From the NCBI GenBank assembly GCA_965200825.1, contig OZ241385.1:1736001-1800000 (forward strand): a stretch of 64,000 bases of DNA, given 5' to 3'. Position 1 is the first letter of the stretch, and the number at the start of each line of letters is the position of its first letter. Both the position numbers and the translations under genes were made by a program. Positions 29,258 to 38,017 of the stretch are shown here, piece by piece. This DNA is from Bin80 sp026709335 (GTDB taxonomy: Bacteria; Bacteroidota; Rhodothermia; Rhodothermales; Bin80). The notes under the pieces were generated by a model that was given only the letters and a program-made list of their open reading frames with translations, did not search any database and was not told the origin of the DNA.

Positions 29258-29767
29258 TCATGCTTCCGTTTCAGCCTGCCGAACCCTAAATGGCACGACC
29301 GTATCATTGAGTCGAAGTGAGTAATGCCCCTGCTTAAATCCGCCTTCCAACATCAAATAGAGCCGATACGGGTGTAGTACCGTTGCGCATACACTTGATT
29401 GAAGACGTCGCATTTCTAATGTTGCAGTGATAATATTTTCCGTCTTTTTTTGATTGAACGCATGCAGTTCCATGCATGCATCTGGTAACCTGCCCTTGAC
29501 CAAAATCTCTACCGCGACCGTATCCTGCTCCAATGGAATCAGATTAGACCGAACAATTACATGATCAAATGTAGCCGGAAAATACATAAAATCCGCCTCC
29601 ACATCCGGTTTATTGATCTTGACGGTGGTATACCCATCCGGCGCGATTCCTTCATAACGATGCCCATACTGCATATCTGGATCCGTCGAAACCACAGATC
29701 TTGGTGCACTGCATGCAGCTAGAAATAGCAGAAAAAGTACAGTAGTTGAAACATACTTGATCGTCAT
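29258..29767 (-). CDS. Putative lipoprotein, unknown family
   Basis: The 169-residue product has a lipoprotein signal peptide with lipobox LAAC (Cys19). The mature part reads as a beta-rich domain (YTTVKINKPDVEADFMYFPA, DTVAVEILVKGRLPDACMEL). Two cysteines (CMELH, SSVCATV) could form a disulfide. I do not recognise the family. Its ATG overlaps the rsfS stop by 4 nt, so it is co-translated with rsfS, but no functional link is known. Confidence 0.75.
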   Translation of the reverse strand: MTIKYVSTTVLFLLFLAACSAPRSVVSTDPDMQYGHRYEGIAPDGYTTVKINKPDVEADFMYFPATFDHVIVRSNLIPLEQDTVAVEILVKGRLPDACMELHAFNQKKTENIITATLEMRRLQSSVCATVLHPYRLYLMLEGGFKQGHYSLRLNDTVVPFRVRQAETEA

Positions 29768-30201
29768 GGATCAAGCATTTTAACGGGCTCCTCCCCAACC
29801 TTTTCTATCGGCGCATCACTCCATAGCCGCTCAAGGTCATAAAATTCACGCCTCTCTAGAGTAAATATATGGACGACTACATCAACATAATCAATTAATA
29901 CCCACTGACGATGTTCTGCACCCTCGATGTGCCAGGGACTCTCTCTGCATTCAAGTTTGAGTCGCTTTTCAACGGACTCTGCGATCGCTTTGACCTGTAT
30001 ATCAGAGGTTCCCGAACACAGGATGAAATAATCTGCCAAACCGCTGATCTCCTGCATATCCATAATAACTACATCCACCGCTTTCTTTTCCTGAACGGCT
30101 ATCAGAGCTTCGCAAGCAAGAGTTTTTGAGGGCAAGGCCCCCAAGCGCTGTTTATCAGAGGTATCCTTAGACGTATAAAATGGAGATTCAGTTGATAACA
30201 T
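29764..30201 (-). CDS. rsfS: Ribosomal silencing factor RsfS
   Basis: The protein has 145 residues from ATG 30201. The family core is visible: ALIAVQEKKAVDVVIMDMQ, ISGLADYFILCSGTSDIQVKAIA, WHIEGAEHRQWVLIDYVDVVVHIF and the end REFYDLERLW. RsfS binds ribosomal protein uL14 and blocks subunit joining in poor growth conditions. The open frame runs upstream to 30270, but that would add 23 residues within the upstream gene, so the internal ATG that overlaps the upstream stop by 14 nt is preferred. Confidence 0.93.
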   Translation of the reverse strand: MLSTESPFYTSKDTSDKQRLGALPSKTLACEALIAVQEKKAVDVVIMDMQEISGLADYFILCSGTSDIQVKAIAESVEKRLKLECRESPWHIEGAEHRQWVLIDYVDVVVHIFTLERREFYDLERLWSDAPIEKVGEEPVKMLDP

Positions 30202-30706
30202 CCAAATCTGAACTGATTGTGGTGTCACTGGGAGCCGAAAACGGAGGAATAATTCCATAATCTTTCCCAAGAATTACAGAAACATCCAGATGAAATTCAG
30301 TTCGAACATCCTGTTGGATACGCTCAGGCGGCAAACCAAGTGAGGCGGCAACTTGTTCAGCAATTTCGTGACGGCCTATCCGGTCCACGATGATTGTCTG
30401 TTCAACATCAAACGATACGTGGTTCCCCACAGCCACAACATCATATCCTTTTGAACGCAGATAGGATCTCATTTGCTCTGCTACCCCTTGAACCCCCACA
30501 CCATTACGAACCTCAACCTGATATACATCACTGGCATCAGGGTACTCTATCTCGGGGGAAAATTCCACAGTGGAAGCCACCTGATTGGGTAAAACAGCAT
30601 CCCTTATAGCAGGAATGTTCACTAGGGAAGAGACAATCAAGACGGTGATTGCGACAGCCAAAATGGCTAGGAAAATATCAAGACTGAAGGCCTTTAATCG
30701 GCTCAT
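30188..30706 (-). CDS. LytR C-terminal domain (LytR_C) membrane protein
   Basis: The 172-residue protein has one N-terminal transmembrane helix (IFLAILAVAITVLIVSSLV) and a periplasmic LytR_C domain: YQVEVRNGVGVQGVAEQMRS, LRSKGYDVVAVGN and TIIVDRIGRHEIAEQVAASL. The catalytic LCP domain found in LytR proteins is absent, so it is a stand-alone LytR_C protein, a form often encoded next to rsfS. Its role is unknown; an envelope function is likely. Confidence 0.85.
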   Translation of the reverse strand: MSRLKAFSLDIFLAILAVAITVLIVSSLVNIPAIRDAVLPNQVASTVEFSPEIEYPDASDVYQVEVRNGVGVQGVAEQMRSYLRSKGYDVVAVGNHVSFDVEQTIIVDRIGRHEIAEQVAASLGLPPERIQQDVRTEFHLDVSVILGKDYGIIPPFSAPSDTTISSDLDVIN

Positions 30707-30733
30707 AAGTACTCCGATCGCCTCCTGCTAGAA

Positions 30734-31246
30734 TCAATAATTTCTTCCAAAATACCCGGGATGTCGATACCCATAGTAGCCGTACCCCATCATCCCGCGA
30801 TAGGCGTAGGGATCCTGTCTGACCTGGAAATTTAATTGAACTCGTTCAGATGGTTTCCAGGTTACTTCGGCATTACGCAAGAAGACTTGGGGAGCCTGCT
30901 GTGCAAAGCCCGAATTCCTTGCAATCTGATTCTGAGGAGAATATGCAACGGCAACATCCATCCGGGCAGCCAGTTTTGAGCTAAATTGCCACGCCATTGT
31001 ATTGGTATACATTCCCATTGAATATCCATTACCTCCAAAGGAACCTGTTGTCATTTCAAAGCTATGGCTCATTTGGAAGACACTCGGGTTAAAGATTCTA
31101 TTCAAGAATGCACCAACTTTATTGGATGTGTCATACAGCCTGGTTTTCGGGAATTCACTTGGAACTTCTCCTCTGAACTGAGCTTCGGCGGGTAATGTCA
31201 GAAAGACTGAAACAATAATAAAAAGTAAATTCCTGTGCATCATCAA
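30734..31246 (-). CDS. Small exported, probably beta-barrel protein, unknown function
   Basis: The 170-residue product has a signal peptide (LLFIIVSVFLTLPAEAQ) and a mature part of amphipathic strands (SVFQMSHSFEMTTGSFGG, MDVAVAYSPQ, VQLNFQVRQDP) ending in a Gly/Tyr-rich tail (YGYYGYRHPGYFGRNY). This suggests a small outer-membrane protein. The first three codons are all ATG, so the start is uncertain by 6 nt. Family not recognised. It lies 27 bp upstream of the LytR_C gene and is divergent from the chorismate mutase gene. Confidence 0.7.
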   Translation of the reverse strand: MMMHRNLLFIIVSVFLTLPAEAQFRGEVPSEFPKTRLYDTSNKVGAFLNRIFNPSVFQMSHSFEMTTGSFGGNGYSMGMYTNTMAWQFSSKLAARMDVAVAYSPQNQIARNSGFAQQAPQVFLRNAEVTWKPSERVQLNFQVRQDPYAYRGMMGYGYYGYRHPGYFGRNY

Positions 31247-31366
31247 GAAATATCTTCAGTTGAGAGACGGGGAAATATAAGATAGATTGCTATTATTGTC
31301 AATACCCATTAACTCTTTGATTGTTCACTAAACACTTGAGTATAGAGCTCGCATACAACTACACCA

Positions 31367-31675
31367 ATGAAGCCGACATCGTCGTCGCAAAAAGTTTCCG
31401 AAAAAGACATTGAGCCCTACAGGGCGCAAATTGACAAAATAGATCAAACGCTGGTAAGGCTTTTGAATGAGCGTTCCTCCCTGGCGAATAAAATTGGTCG
31501 GGTCAAGCAACAACTGGGGCTCCCCATCTATATGCCTGCTCGAGAAAAAAAGGTCATAGAGAACGTAATTCGCGCGAACCCCGGACCACTCTCCCCTGAA
31601 GCTGTACGAAGATTGTTTGAGCGTATTATTGATGAAACCCGTGCACTTGAGCGCCAGAAATATCAATCGAAATAG
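31367..31675 (+). CDS. Chorismate mutase, AroQ type
   Basis: The 102-residue all-helical protein has the AroQ pattern: IEPYRAQIDKIDQTLVRLLNER, Arg-rich first helix, LANKIGRVKQQLGLPIYMPAREKKVIENV and the final helix LFERIIDETRALERQ. It converts chorismate to prephenate for Phe and Tyr synthesis. No prephenate dehydratase or DAHP synthase domain is attached. It precedes mltG by 6 bp; the two are likely co-transcribed. Confidence 0.88.
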   Translation: MKPTSSSQKVSEKDIEPYRAQIDKIDQTLVRLLNERSSLANKIGRVKQQLGLPIYMPAREKKVIENVIRANPGPLSPEAVRRLFERIIDETRALERQKYQSK

Positions 31676-31681
31676 CTGTTC

Positions 31682-32713
31682 ATGCGAAAATTTTTGGTGC
31701 TCATATTCAGTACTGCCATTTTGGTCGGAGTCGGATCGTCAATCGTTTGGTTGTTATGGCTTCCAAATACACCTTCTTTTGATGAAAATCACTCTTTGCA
31801 TATTCCACGGGGGAGTTCCTTTACGGATATAGTTGATTCACTTGAAAGCAGAAAACTCATCAATAATCTTTGGTCTTTCCGCTTTGTGGCGTCTACAACC
31901 GGATGGAATGATCAGATCAAGGCGGGGCACTATGCCTTCTCTTCAAAGCAATCAAATGTGAGCCTTTTGCAGACGCTGCGCAAGGGCTTACAGACCCCTG
32001 TCTCAGTAAGAATTCCTTCCGGATCCCGCCGCCATAGAATGGCCCGTATTGCAGCCTCTAATATGGCATTTGAGCCCGAAGACTTTCTCGCCGCTCTTGG
32101 TGACACCGCTCTAGCTTCGTCACTTAATACAGATACACTCCGCTTATTCAGTTATATGCTACCGGAAACCTATCAATTTTACTGGTTGACTGAAGCAAAG
32201 GATGTGGTACGACGTATTAAAAATGAATTTGACGCATTCTATGAACATGAATTAGCTTCAGAAGCTGCCAAGCGGGGACTGACACATGAAGAGGTGGTGA
32301 GCTTGGCTGCAATTGTTGAATGGGAAACCAATGTGGATGCTGAAAAATCCCGGGTAGCAGGAGTGTATCTAAACCGCCTGAGAAAGCGCTGGCCCTTGCA
32401 GGCGGATCCCACTGTGCAATATGCTCTGATTGAAATGGAAGGACATACCCGTCGCCTTTTCTATCGCGACTATCGGATCCGCCATCTATACAATACCTAC
32501 CTGTATCAAGGGCTACCACCCAGTCCTATTACCAACCCTTCTCCCTCATCCTTGAGAGCAACCGCAGCAGCCGAAGAACACAACTATATGTTTTTTGTAG
32601 CAAATCCTGAGGGTGGCCATTCGTTTAATGTAGACCTTCGCAGCCATAACCAGGATGCGGCTACCCTGAGGCGTCATGTAGCCGAACAGCGGCGCAAACG
32701 TGCGAGCCTATAA
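31682..32713 (+). CDS. mltG: Endolytic murein transglycosylase MltG (YceG-like)
   Basis: The 343-residue protein has an N-terminal membrane anchor (FLVLIFSTAILVGVGSSIVWLLWL), a LysM-like region (HSLHIPRGSSFTDIVDSLESRKLI) and the YceG core with catalytic Glu213 in AAIVEWETN, then VYLNRLRKRWPLQADPTVQYAL and the end YMFFVANPEGGHSFN. It cleaves nascent peptidoglycan strands at the inner membrane. Length is normal. Confidence 0.94.
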   Translation: MRKFLVLIFSTAILVGVGSSIVWLLWLPNTPSFDENHSLHIPRGSSFTDIVDSLESRKLINNLWSFRFVASTTGWNDQIKAGHYAFSSKQSNVSLLQTLRKGLQTPVSVRIPSGSRRHRMARIAASNMAFEPEDFLAALGDTALASSLNTDTLRLFSYMLPETYQFYWLTEAKDVVRRIKNEFDAFYEHELASEAAKRGLTHEEVVSLAAIVEWETNVDAEKSRVAGVYLNRLRKRWPLQADPTVQYALIEMEGHTRRLFYRDYRIRHLYNTYLYQGLPPSPITNPSPSSLRATAAAEEHNYMFFVANPEGGHSFNVDLRSHNQDAATLRRHVAEQRRKRASL

Positions 32714-32778
32714 CGACAATTATATGAATCTGCTCAAATCGCGGTATTGAGCGAACTTTTATTTGAACGGGAACGCAG

Positions 32779-33537
32779 TTAATGAACGTAACTGCCAGCA
32801 TTGATGTCGATTGAGGTACCCGTTGCATGATCCGCTAAACCACTGGCTAAAAGCGTAACCATCGGAGCAATATCCTCCGGTTCTGTCAAACGACTAAGAG
32901 CAAGATCATTCACAACAAATTCTTCTCCATATGCATCGATTGAATCTTGTGCCATGTCGGTTCGGACGAAGCCTGGTGCCACTACAAACGCCTTGATTCC
33001 ATCCCTTCCATAAGCGCGGGCAATACTGCGTGTCAGCGAAACCACCGCACCCTTTGATGCAGCATAGATCATATACTCCGCTGTGTCTCCACGAAAAGCA
33101 GCACGTGATGCGATATTGATAATACAGCCTCCGCCTTGAGTTTGATACTGCTCAATTGCAAAACGACATAAAAGTGCAGTCGCCCGAGCATTAACCGCCA
33201 TGGTTTTTTCCCATGCTTCAAGCCAGCTGCTCATGGATTCCGAATCATCAACAAATTGAGCGATTCCCGCATTGTTGACCAGAATATCTATTCGTCCATA
33301 TCTGCTGATTACGTCTTGCAGAAGTATGTTACACGCACGAGCTTCGGATAAATCTGCCTGAAATATATCAGCATGCTCTCCAAGCTCTATAACAATTTGA
33401 TCAGCCAGAACAGTATTCCTGTTACAATGCACAGCAACCCGAGCACCAGCCTGAGCCAAACTGACCGCAATGGCCTTCCCAATACCGCGACTCGCACCGG
33501 TTACCAATGCAACCTTGCCTTTGAGGTCGATATTCAT
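32779..33537 (-). CDS. SDR oxidoreductase, FabG-like
   Basis: The 252-residue protein has the classical SDR layout: KVALVTGASRGIGKAIAVSL (8-27), NNAGIAQ, the catalytic Ser in IINIASRAAF and YAASK, and the closing AGLADHATGTSIDINAGSYVH. It resembles 3-oxoacyl-ACP reductases, but there is no fatty-acid gene cluster around it, so the substrate is open. It is oriented like the DUF2480 and cysteine desulfurase genes, 74 bp downstream of them. Confidence 0.9.
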   Translation of the reverse strand: MNIDLKGKVALVTGASRGIGKAIAVSLAQAGARVAVHCNRNTVLADQIVIELGEHADIFQADLSEARACNILLQDVISRYGRIDILVNNAGIAQFVDDSESMSSWLEAWEKTMAVNARATALLCRFAIEQYQTQGGGCIINIASRAAFRGDTAEYMIYAASKGAVVSLTRSIARAYGRDGIKAFVVAPGFVRTDMAQDSIDAYGEEFVVNDLALSRLTEPEDIAPMVTLLASGLADHATGTSIDINAGSYVH

Positions 33538-33611
33538 TTTACAAATTGGGTTAAATCATTCCCCTGAATTCCATCCACACATATACGAAAGCATAAGCCT
33601 CTTGATGGGGC

Positions 33612-34133
33612 TTAATCAACAGTTTCTCCTGAACGGCGCCAAACCGGTACACTTGAACATGGCTCCCCAAACATTACCTTGCGGGCCGTCTTCTGCAATT
33701 CGTACATAGCCCGAATATATGCGCTCTCAGGTACAATCCCTGAACCACACCCCTTCACCACAACAATTCTGTTGGAAAATTTTGTCCAATCTTCCGCATC
33801 CAGAGCTCGGGAAAATTGTTCTCGTAACACATCAAATTTTCTTCCCATTGTAATTGTCCTTGCACCATCAATACGGGAGGCAATAAGCATATAGGCCCAC
33901 ACAGGTACCAATGCATCCGAGCTGCAATAAAGAGCAACATGGATCCCGTTGAAAACTCCCCAATCATAAGTATTTACCTGTGACCGGAAAGACTTTTCCC
34001 TCAAAAGAATTCCATGCTCAAGAAAAGAAGCTATGTCCATTTCTCGAACTTCATGTCCATCCCAGAGCAACTCCAAATCGTAAACTTGTATCCCGCTTCG
34101 GGTAACACGATTAACTATTTCTGTCTGACTCAT
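33612..34133 (-). CDS. DUF2480 family protein
   Basis: The 173-residue protein fits DUF2480: IVNRVTRSGIQVYDLELLWDG at the start, LKEKSFR-like LLREKSFRSQVNTYDWG, and VVVKGCGSGIVPESAYIRA near the end. The family is common in Bacteroidota and relatives, often next to Fe-S assembly genes. The start overlaps the cysteine desulfurase stop by 4 nt, which supports a link to Fe-S or tRNA thiolation, but the molecular role is unknown. Confidence 0.85.
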   Translation of the reverse strand: MSQTEIVNRVTRSGIQVYDLELLWDGHEVREMDIASFLEHGILLREKSFRSQVNTYDWGVFNGIHVALYCSSDALVPVWAYMLIASRIDGARTITMGRKFDVLREQFSRALDAEDWTKFSNRIVVVKGCGSGIVPESAYIRAMYELQKTARKVMFGEPCSSVPVWRRSGETVD

Positions 34134-35275
34134 GCAGCTTTAGTGTATAATCTGTTGACGGCATTGATGATCAATTCGGATGCCTCGATTATTTCTTCTT
34201 GGGTCGTAGGACGCCCTAGACTGATTCGCAAAGTTTGCCCCGCAACCTCTGCTTCTACCCCCATAGCCGAGAGTACTGAACTGGGCATTCGCTGCCCCGC
34301 TCCACATGCGCTTCCGGTGCCTACTGCCAATGTTCGGATGGAAAGAAGAAGTCGTTCGATGTTCAAATTTGGGAATGAAATGCTACTTGTTTGGGGAAGC
34401 CTTTTGGCCTCAATACCATGAATTCGCACCTCAATGCCCGCTTCAATTAAACTTTGCTCAAATCTGTCACGTAACACTGAAAGATGAAAATTATCTCGTT
34501 CAATCTCTAGTTTCGCGAGTCGAAAAGCCTCGCCCATTCCGACAATCCCTGGAACATTGTGGGTACCACTACGCTGTCCTCGCTCTTGTCCCCCTCCATC
34601 TATTAATGGACTGTATCGCATTCGACCACGAACGAACATTGCACCGATCCCCTTCGGACCATAGACCTTGTGACCACTGCAAACTAGGACATCTATACCT
34701 TCTACCGACACTGGCAGTTTCCCGATTGCTTGGGTAGCATCCGTCATGAAGGGAATCCCTCGCTCTTGAACCAATTCAGAAACCTCTGTGATCGGCTGAA
34801 TTACCCCTGTCTCATTATTAGCCCACATGACGCAAACCAGTACTGTCTCTTCTGTCAGACTATTTTTCAGTTCGTCGAGACACAAGATCCCATTTGAATC
34901 AACGGGCAAATAGGTGACACGCCAGCCCCGCCTCTCCAGATACTGGCATACATGGGTTACGGCGCTGTGCTCCGTTTGTACGGTCACAATGTGATGTCCC
35001 CGCCGGGAATAGGCCTCAGCCACACCCTTGATTGCTGTATTGATCCCTTCCGTAGCACCACTTGTAAATATAATTTCATTTGGTCGAGAGGCACCAATAC
35101 ACTCCGCAACTTCTGAGCGGGCTCTTTCTACCGCAGCATTTGCCACCCATCCATACATATGGGCGTGGCTAGAGGGATTCCCATAATGCTCCGTGAAATA
35201 GGGCAACATCTTTTCCATGACGCGAGGGTCAACCGGCGTCGTAGCATTATAATCCAAGTAGATTGCAGCTGACAT
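34130..35275 (-). CDS. Cysteine desulfurase (NifS/IscS class)
   Basis: The 381-residue PLP enzyme has YLDYNATTPVDPRV (6-19), the PLP-stacking His103 in TEHSAV, the Schiff-base lysine 203 in CSGHKVYGPKG and the sulfur-carrying Cys324 in GTGSACGAGQRMPS, followed by VLSAMGV. It takes sulfur from cysteine for Fe-S clusters or thiolated tRNA. The short spacing of the Cys loop is IscS/NifS-type rather than SufS-type. No scaffold protein (IscU) is adjacent, so iscS is not assigned as a symbol. Confidence 0.93.
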   Translation of the reverse strand: MSAAIYLDYNATTPVDPRVMEKMLPYFTEHYGNPSSHAHMYGWVANAAVERARSEVAECIGASRPNEIIFTSGATEGINTAIKGVAEAYSRRGHHIVTVQTEHSAVTHVCQYLERRGWRVTYLPVDSNGILCLDELKNSLTEETVLVCVMWANNETGVIQPITEVSELVQERGIPFMTDATQAIGKLPVSVEGIDVLVCSGHKVYGPKGIGAMFVRGRMRYSPLIDGGGQERGQRSGTHNVPGIVGMGEAFRLAKLEIERDNFHLSVLRDRFEQSLIEAGIEVRIHGIEAKRLPQTSSISFPNLNIERLLLSIRTLAVGTGSACGAGQRMPSSVLSAMGVEAEVAGQTLRISLGRPTTQEEIIEASELIINAVNRLYTKAA

Positions 35276-35390
35276 GATATCAAAAGCCTGTGAATCCTAC
35301 CCTCACTGAAAATATGAGGTTCCGAGAAAATTTGAACAATCATAGTCCGTTGGCAACCCGCGAAGGTAATCGCAGGTAAAAGATCACTCT

Positions 35391-35463
35391 GCCGCGTTCG
35401 TCTAGGGGTCTAGGACGCCGGCCTCTCACGCCGGTAACACGGGTTCAAATCCCGTACGCGGTA
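35391..35463 (+). tRNA. tRNA-Glu (CUC)
   Basis: The cloverleaf is complete: acceptor GCCGCGT/ACGCGGT, D-arm GTCTAGGGGTCTAGGAC, anticodon stem CCGGC/GCCGG with loop CTCTCAC (anticodon CUC at 35425-35427), T-arm ACGGG-TTCAAAT-CCCGT and discriminator A at 35463. It reads GAG codons. The sequence continues CA rather than CCA, so the 3' CCA is added after transcription. Only two bases separate it from the stop of the convergent clpP gene. Confidence 0.95.
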
Positions 35464-35465
35464 CA

Positions 35466-36149
35466 TCACTTCTTGCCCGGAAGTGTCTGCGATTCCAGGA
35501 CGTTGTCAATCAACCCGTAGTCTTTAGCCTCCTGTGAACTGAGCCAGTAATCTCGATCCGCGTCCTTCGCAATTGTGTCTGTGCTCTGCCCAGTATGCTG
35601 TGCTAAAATCTCATATAGACGTTGTTTCAACCAGAGAATTTCCCGAGCCTGTATTTCAATATCAGATGCCTGTCCTTGCGCCCCACCCAGAGGCTGATGC
35701 AACATGATTCGGGAATTGGGAAGAGCAGCTCGATGATCTTTTGTTCCTGCTGCCAGCAGCACGGATCCCAAAGATGCCGCCAATCCGACGCAGATGGTGG
35801 CAACCGGACATGATACATACTGAATCGTGTCATATACTCCCAGCCCACTATATACCATCCCACCTGGCGAATTGATGTATATATTCATATCTCGCTCCGG
35901 ATCCTCACTGGTCAGATACAGGATTTGAGCAATTGCCAAATTTGCAACAACGTCATTGATAGGAGTACCAATAATGATGATTCTATCCTTGAGTAGACGA
36001 CTGAATATATCATATGCCCGTTCTCCACGGGATGTCTTCTCAACCACAATAGGAACCAAGTTCCCAATAGGCTGATCTCCCAATCCTACCTTGGAAATAC
36101 TCTCAGGTAACTGGAGACTTTTGGAAAATTTCACAAAATCATTTACCAT
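35466..36149 (-). CDS. clpP: ATP-dependent Clp protease proteolytic subunit
   Basis: The 227-residue serine protease has the catalytic triad Ser126 (GLAASLGSV), His151 (RIMLHQP) and Asp200, with spacings equal to those of the E. coli enzyme. The oxyanion-hole segment INSPGGMVYSGLGVYDTI is present. A longer N-terminal part (about 30 residues before PIVVEKTSRGERAYDIFS) may be a propeptide. It lies 23 bp downstream of tig on the same strand, an order found widely. No clpX is seen in the window. Confidence 0.95.
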   Translation of the reverse strand: MVNDFVKFSKSLQLPESISKVGLGDQPIGNLVPIVVEKTSRGERAYDIFSRLLKDRIIIIGTPINDVVANLAIAQILYLTSEDPERDMNIYINSPGGMVYSGLGVYDTIQYVSCPVATICVGLAASLGSVLLAAGTKDHRAALPNSRIMLHQPLGGAQGQASDIEIQAREILWLKQRLYEILAQHTGQSTDTIAKDADRDYWLSSQEAKDYGLIDNVLESQTLPGKK

Positions 36150-36172
36150 TCTGAATCAGTATGTTATCGTTA

Positions 36173-37462
36173 TTAAGCGGTTAGTCCAGACTCCTCTGCT
36201 ACCTCATCCAGGGGGTAAGCTGCTTCTCGCACAAGGATTTCCATCGAAACCTTCTCTGAAACAGGAATGTATCGAACCTCAAATAGCTTTAGCAACGAAT
36301 CCATCATGCCCCTTTGGGCGGATTCTTCGTCCAGATTGTTCTGATCACTGGATTCGGATTCGAGAGATTTCTGCTGTAATAAATCATCTAGCTGTCCTTG
36401 AATCGCAGACATCAGTATATTAAATTGAAGATGCTTTGCGACTATCTCTCTTTGAATTGGATCTTGCGTTAGGCCCATATTATTGCAAGTCTGATCCACA
36501 ATTTCCGAGGGAATCGAAAAAGGATGCAACTCAAGCATTCGCCCCTTCAATGTGTTGATAGCGCGTGCACTACTTTCACGCTTAAACCGGAAATCCAAAT
36601 AACCTTCTACCCATTGATTCAACTCCTCGCTTGAGTCACAGCATTTGTCTGTAATTTTACTTGCCCACCCATCGTCAATTTCTGGCCAATCAAACCGATA
36701 GGCCTCTTTGATCTTAACCCGACAATTTGATCCTGGGGGCTCAACCTGGACAAGTGAATCATCTCGGGGAGGATCGATTAGCAATTCATCTCCAACTGTA
36801 CTTCCGGTAAATGCATCTCCGAGTTTATCGTACTCTGGTTCCATTTCCATAGAGAATCCATAATCAAAGAACTCGCCTTCGGGGTTGATTTTTTTTCCAA
36901 TCAGTAGATGGCCAGTTTCGTGATCTACTTCAACCATTTCATACTTTACACGATCTAACACTCCAACATTCTTTTCTCCTATTCTTTCTCCTTCTTTCAG
37001 CGGTCTACGCTCCAAATGCTGTGCAAGTCGCGTCTTGATAAAGAAATTGACTGCTTGATCAGTCACCTCGCAAGAAGGAACTTCGAGAATCTGTGTCGAC
37101 AAATCCTTCAACTCTATCTCTGGAATGACATAAAATTCAATCTTAACTGACAAATCTCCATCCAGCTTATAGTCGCGAGAGATTTCGTGGCTTGGTCCCA
37201 CTGTATCATACGAGTCACTTCCATCAATAAGGTCTTCGTAGACTTCTTCAACTAGGTCCTGAACGATAATATCTTCTGTTTCTTTCCTGAATATGCGGCG
37301 AATCATCTCGATCGGAACATGCCCCGGGCGAAAGCCCCGAAGCGTAACCTTAGACCTTAGTCGTTTCAGAGCCAGCCGAACATCTGTTTCGAGATCCGAG
37401 GCATCTGCCTGAATTTCCAAGACACGAACCATATCTCCTGTCTCTCGCACAGTGGTTTCCAT
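36173..37462 (-). CDS. tig: Trigger factor
   Basis: The 429-residue ribosome-bound chaperone has the N-terminal ribosome-binding part with the signature RGFRPGHVPIEMIRR (about residues 41-55), a middle region (about 150-245) in the place of the FKBP-type PPIase domain, and a helical C-terminal arm domain. The middle domain lacks the clear aromatic and glycine pattern of active PPIases, as in many Bacteroidota trigger factors, so isomerase activity is doubtful. It is divergent from ogt and upstream of clpP. Confidence 0.9.
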   Translation of the reverse strand: METTVRETGDMVRVLEIQADASDLETDVRLALKRLRSKVTLRGFRPGHVPIEMIRRIFRKETEDIIVQDLVEEVYEDLIDGSDSYDTVGPSHEISRDYKLDGDLSVKIEFYVIPEIELKDLSTQILEVPSCEVTDQAVNFFIKTRLAQHLERRPLKEGERIGEKNVGVLDRVKYEMVEVDHETGHLLIGKKINPEGEFFDYGFSMEMEPEYDKLGDAFTGSTVGDELLIDPPRDDSLVQVEPPGSNCRVKIKEAYRFDWPEIDDGWASKITDKCCDSSEELNQWVEGYLDFRFKRESSARAINTLKGRMLELHPFSIPSEIVDQTCNNMGLTQDPIQREIVAKHLQFNILMSAIQGQLDDLLQQKSLESESSDQNNLDEESAQRGMMDSLLKLFEVRYIPVSEKVSMEILVREAAYPLDEVAEESGLTA

Positions 37463-37519
37463 AATGATATAAGTAGTAATTTAGTAATCTAACTGCTGAA
37501 TCCCTGAAACGCTCTACTC

Positions 37520-38017
37520 ATGCCAATTGTCCCATTATCAACCAAATGCGGGGTGATTCCAGAAACACCAGTAGGTCCGCTTACACTCATATTCTCAGAT
37601 GTTGGTCTTCGGGAAATTCAGTTTGGCCACACTTTGGACTATGAACCTGCAGGCTCTGCTTTTGAGCAGGTCGCAGCACAACTTGAAAAGTATTTTTCTG
37701 GTGATCTAACATCTTTTTCTGTAAATCTTGACCCGCATGGAACAGTGTTTCAAAAACGGGTTTGGGAGCTCTTGGAAACAATTCCCTACGGTGAGACACG
37801 CACATATGGCCAACTCGCCCGAATGCTGGGCGATGTGAATCTCACGCGTTCGGTCGGGCGTGCTAATGGCGCGAACCCGATTCCAATCTTGTACCCTTGC
37901 CATCGCGTAATCGGGGCAAATGGGCATCTAACAGGGTATCGCGGGGGAATCCATCGCAAGGGTACTCTCTTACAGCTGGAAGCTCAGCAAACAAGGCCAA
38001 TGCTATTCAACTATTGA
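37520..38017 (+). CDS. ogt: Methylated-DNA--protein-cysteine methyltransferase
   Basis: The 165-residue DNA-repair protein removes alkyl groups from O6-guanine. The acceptor Cys127 is in YPCHRVIGANG, preceded by IPYGETRTYGQLARMLG and followed by GYRGGIHRKGTLLQLE. No AraC-type adaptor domain is fused, so it is Ogt-like rather than Ada-like. Its end overlaps the stop of the convergent ABC permease gene by 11 bp. Confidence 0.93.
   Translation: MPIVPLSTKCGVIPETPVGPLTLIFSDVGLREIQFGHTLDYEPAGSAFEQVAAQLEKYFSGDLTSFSVNLDPHGTVFQKRVWELLETIPYGETRTYGQLARMLGDVNLTRSVGRANGANPIPILYPCHRVIGANGHLTGYRGGIHRKGTLLQLEAQQTRPMLFNY

Noticed and set aside
35391..35463. tRNA-Glu as an integration site for a mobile element
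   Set aside because: No integrase, no repeat of the tRNA 3' end nearby, and clpP-tig on its 3' side is ordinary core sequence.
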